A DNA stretch of 64,000 nt, taken from Elusimicrobiota bacterium. Its GTDB lineage: Bacteria > Elusimicrobiota > Elusimicrobia > UBA1565 > UBA9628. The stretch spans positions 62,001 through 126,000 of the forward strand of contig JACRDT010000037.1 in NCBI GenBank assembly GCA_016212795.1, given 5' to 3'. Below the pieces are notes generated by a model, which made no database searches, was not told the origin of the DNA, and worked only from the letters and a program-made list of their open reading frames with translations. The position numbers were made by a program, and so were the translations under genes. Shown in pieces: positions 62,116-64,000 of this stretch (position 1 is the stretch's first letter; every line of letters begins with the position of its first letter).

Positions 62116-64000
62116 CTACCTCAGCGGGACCGGCTCGGGCGCGGGGAGGTCGAGCAGCTGGCGCCGGGGGATCTCGTGGAGCATCTTCAGCCCGTCCCTG
62201 CCCACCCAGACCTTGCCGTTGCGGGCCGCCATGCAGCTCATGGGCTGCCAGCCGGCGTCGAGCGCGGGGTGGCCGTAAGCCCCGGCCAAGCCCATCTTGT
62301 CGTCGAGCTTCAGGATCCTGTGCGTCTCGTACCCGGCGGCCCAGAAGGACCCGCCTTCCTTCTGCAGGCAGACCGGCGAGAACGCCACCCGGAAGGAATC
62401 CAGGACCGTGAGCGATTCGTCGGACGCGTGCCGGTAGAGCCTGTTGAGCCCCGCGTCGGCCGACCACAGGTATTTCCCGTCGTGATAGAGCGCGGAGGGG
62501 TTGGGCCCCGGGCTCGGCCAGGATTGCTCCAAGTCGAGCTTCTCCCCGAGCCTATAGCGATAGATCTCGCGTTTCCAGGAATCCGCGAGGTACAAAGCGT
62601 CCCCGTCGATCGCCATGCCCATCACGTGGGAGCCGGGCATGGGGTAGCGCTGGGAGAGCGTCAGCCGCCCGCCCTTGAGCCTCATGCGGTAGATGGACTC
62701 GTCGTACCAGTCCGACACCCACAGATCGTCGCCCACCCAGACCATCGAGGTGGGGTGGGAGAAGGAGACCGGGTGGTCGCGCGCGATGAGAAAGCCGCCG
62801 AAGACCGCCACGGCGGCGGCCAAGCCCGCGGCTACCAAACCGCACGCCATGAGCAGCCGGCGCATCAGGCGGCCGCGCGGAGCCCGGCCCGCCTCCTTCG
62901 CCGGCGCTTCGGGCGCGGCGCCCGCGGGCGAGACGACAGGGGGATGGGCAGCGGCCCGTGGCGCGTCGACGACGACAGGAACGGAGGGGGGAAGCTGGGA
63001 GGCCGGAGCGCGCTCGGCAGGGGGGACGCGGACGGGCCGCTCGAACGCCGTCTCCTGGGGCGCGGCCTGGGGCGGCAGCCCCAGGGGCCGAGCGCCCCCG
63101 ACGCCGTCTGGGACGGCGTTGGCGGGAGGGGGCGCGGCCGGGGCCGGCACGATCGACAGGCCGGCGGCCTGGGGTTCGCTCGGAAGCGGGGATACTTGCG
63201 GTATCCCGGAGACCCGGTTCAGGTCTGACCTGACCTGGTGAAGGATGGCTTGCCTCTCGGCCTCTTTCTCGTAGTGCCTTCGCGCGTTGGCCGATTCGGC
63301 GCGGAACTCGTCTTCAAACTGCCTCTTGATGACGGCGCGCTCGGCCTCGACGCGCCCGGCGACCTCGTTCTCCAGGGCGGCGGCCCGGGCGTCGGCCTGC
63401 GCGTAGAGCCTGCGCCTCTCCTCCTCGAGGTCCTTGAGGAACTGGGTCTTGTCGGACTCCAGCTTCTTGCGCTCCGCCCCAAGGGACTCTCTGGCCTCCT
63501 CGACCGCGGCCGCAGCCTCGGCCTTGACCCGCTGGGCCTCCTCCAACGCCCTCGTGAGGCCGCTCTTCATGCGCTCCTTCTCTACTTCGAGGAACCGGCG
63601 CATCTCCTCCTCGCCGGCGGTGGCATCCACCTCCACTTGGCGCGCCTTCTCCAAAGCCTGCCGTATGTCGCCGACATGCCTTTCCTTCTCCGCCTCCAGA
63701 GCCCTGCGGTCGCGCTCCATGGCCGAGTCGTGCTCCGACTGCAGCCTGCCGGCGCGCTCCCGCAGCGCCAGCGCGTCGGCCAGCAACCTGTCTTTCTCCG
63801 CGTCCAGCCGGATCCTCGACTCCTGGCCGGCCCGCAGGCAGGCTTCCTTGAGCGCTTCGTACTCGGCTTGCAGCCGGGCCTTCTCCGCCTCCATGGAGGC
63901 CCTGGCGTCGCTCTCCGAGCGCCGGCAGCGCTCCATGGCCGACTCGTACTCGGCCTTGAGCTTGGCCCGTTCCGCGTCCAGCGCGGCCAGCGACCTCTGC
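62116..64000 (-). CDS. Long coiled coil + TM helix + NHL-type beta-propeller protein (paralog 2), 5' end beyond window
   Basis: FSHPTSMVWVGDDLWVSDWYDESIYRM matches paralog 1; reading frame stays open to the window edge. Confidence 0.75.
   Translation of the reverse strand, partial: QRSLAALDAERAKLKAEYESAMERCRRSESDARASMEAEKARLQAEYEALKEACLRAGQESRIRLDAEKDRLLADALALRERAGRLQSEHDSAMERDRRALEAEKERHVGDIRQALEKARQVEVDATAGEEEMRRFLEVEKERMKSGLTRALEEAQRVKAEAAAAVEEARESLGAERKKLESDKTQFLKDLEEERRRLYAQADARAAALENEVAGRVEAERAVIKRQFEDEFRAESANARRHYEKEAERQAILHQVRSDLNRVSGIPQVSPLPSEPQAAGLSIVPAPAAPPPANAVPDGVGGARPLGLPPQAAPQETAFERPVRVPPAERAPASQLPPSVPVVVDAPRAAAHPPVVSPAGAAPEAPAKEAGRAPRGRLMRRLLMACGLVAAGLAAAVAVFGGFLIARDHPVSFSHPTSMVWVGDDLWVSDWYDESIYRMRLKGGRLTLSQRYPMPGSHVMGMAIDGDALYLADSWKREIYRYRLGEKLDLEQSWPSPGPNPSALYHDGKYLWSADAGLNRLYRHASDESLTVLDSFRVAFSPVCLQKEGGSFWAAGYETHRILKLDDKMGLAGAYGHPALDAGWQPMSCMAARNGKVWVGRDGLKMLHEIPRRQLLDLPAPEPVPLR

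Noticed and set aside
1-64000. CRISPR arrays, rRNA or tRNA genes, transposase or recombinase genes
   Set aside because: None recognised on reading; no regularly spaced direct repeats and no mobile-element enzyme motifs in the ORF track.

Overview
The window is a dense, high-GC exopolysaccharide/capsule biosynthesis locus from a Gram-negative-type bacterium. It holds two tandem wza-wzc modules, EpsG/Wzy-, Wzx- and WaaL-like membrane proteins, about 8 glycosyltransferases, several methyltransferases, nucleotide-sugar modules (HddA/HddC-type heptose activation, a ColD-like deoxygenase, FdtA/FdtB, a split transketolase), four radical SAM proteins, an AsnB-like amidotransferase, an outer-membrane beta-barrel and two coiled-coil/TM/beta-propeller paralogs. 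A toxin-antitoxin island (46.6-51.1 kb: HipBST-like, AbiE-like and Phd/RelE-like pairs) and a separate PIN toxin cassette (55.3-56.0 kb) interrupt it. The most unusual signal is a set of three palindromic MITE-like elements (19594-19866, 47874-48187, 50619-50783). Their outer terminal inverted repeats are mostly different, but all share an internal hairpin core built of 5'-CGAG-3'/5'-CGAG-3' tandem G.A mismatch modules, with a C-G/G-C swap between copies. Each has TA-containing ends (TAA or CTAG) placed exactly on the stop codon of a gene. Two of the three lie between the first and second genes of toxin-antitoxin operons, and the pre-insertion operon can be reconstructed. Other notable signals are a 781-bp PIN cassette flanked by a perfect 44-bp direct repeat that regenerates both neighbouring gene ends, and a consensus promoter (TTGACA-17-TATAAT) followed by a leader with a possible H-type pseudoknot upstream of the beta-barrel gene. 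All calls come from reading the sequence and supplied translations; no database search was run.
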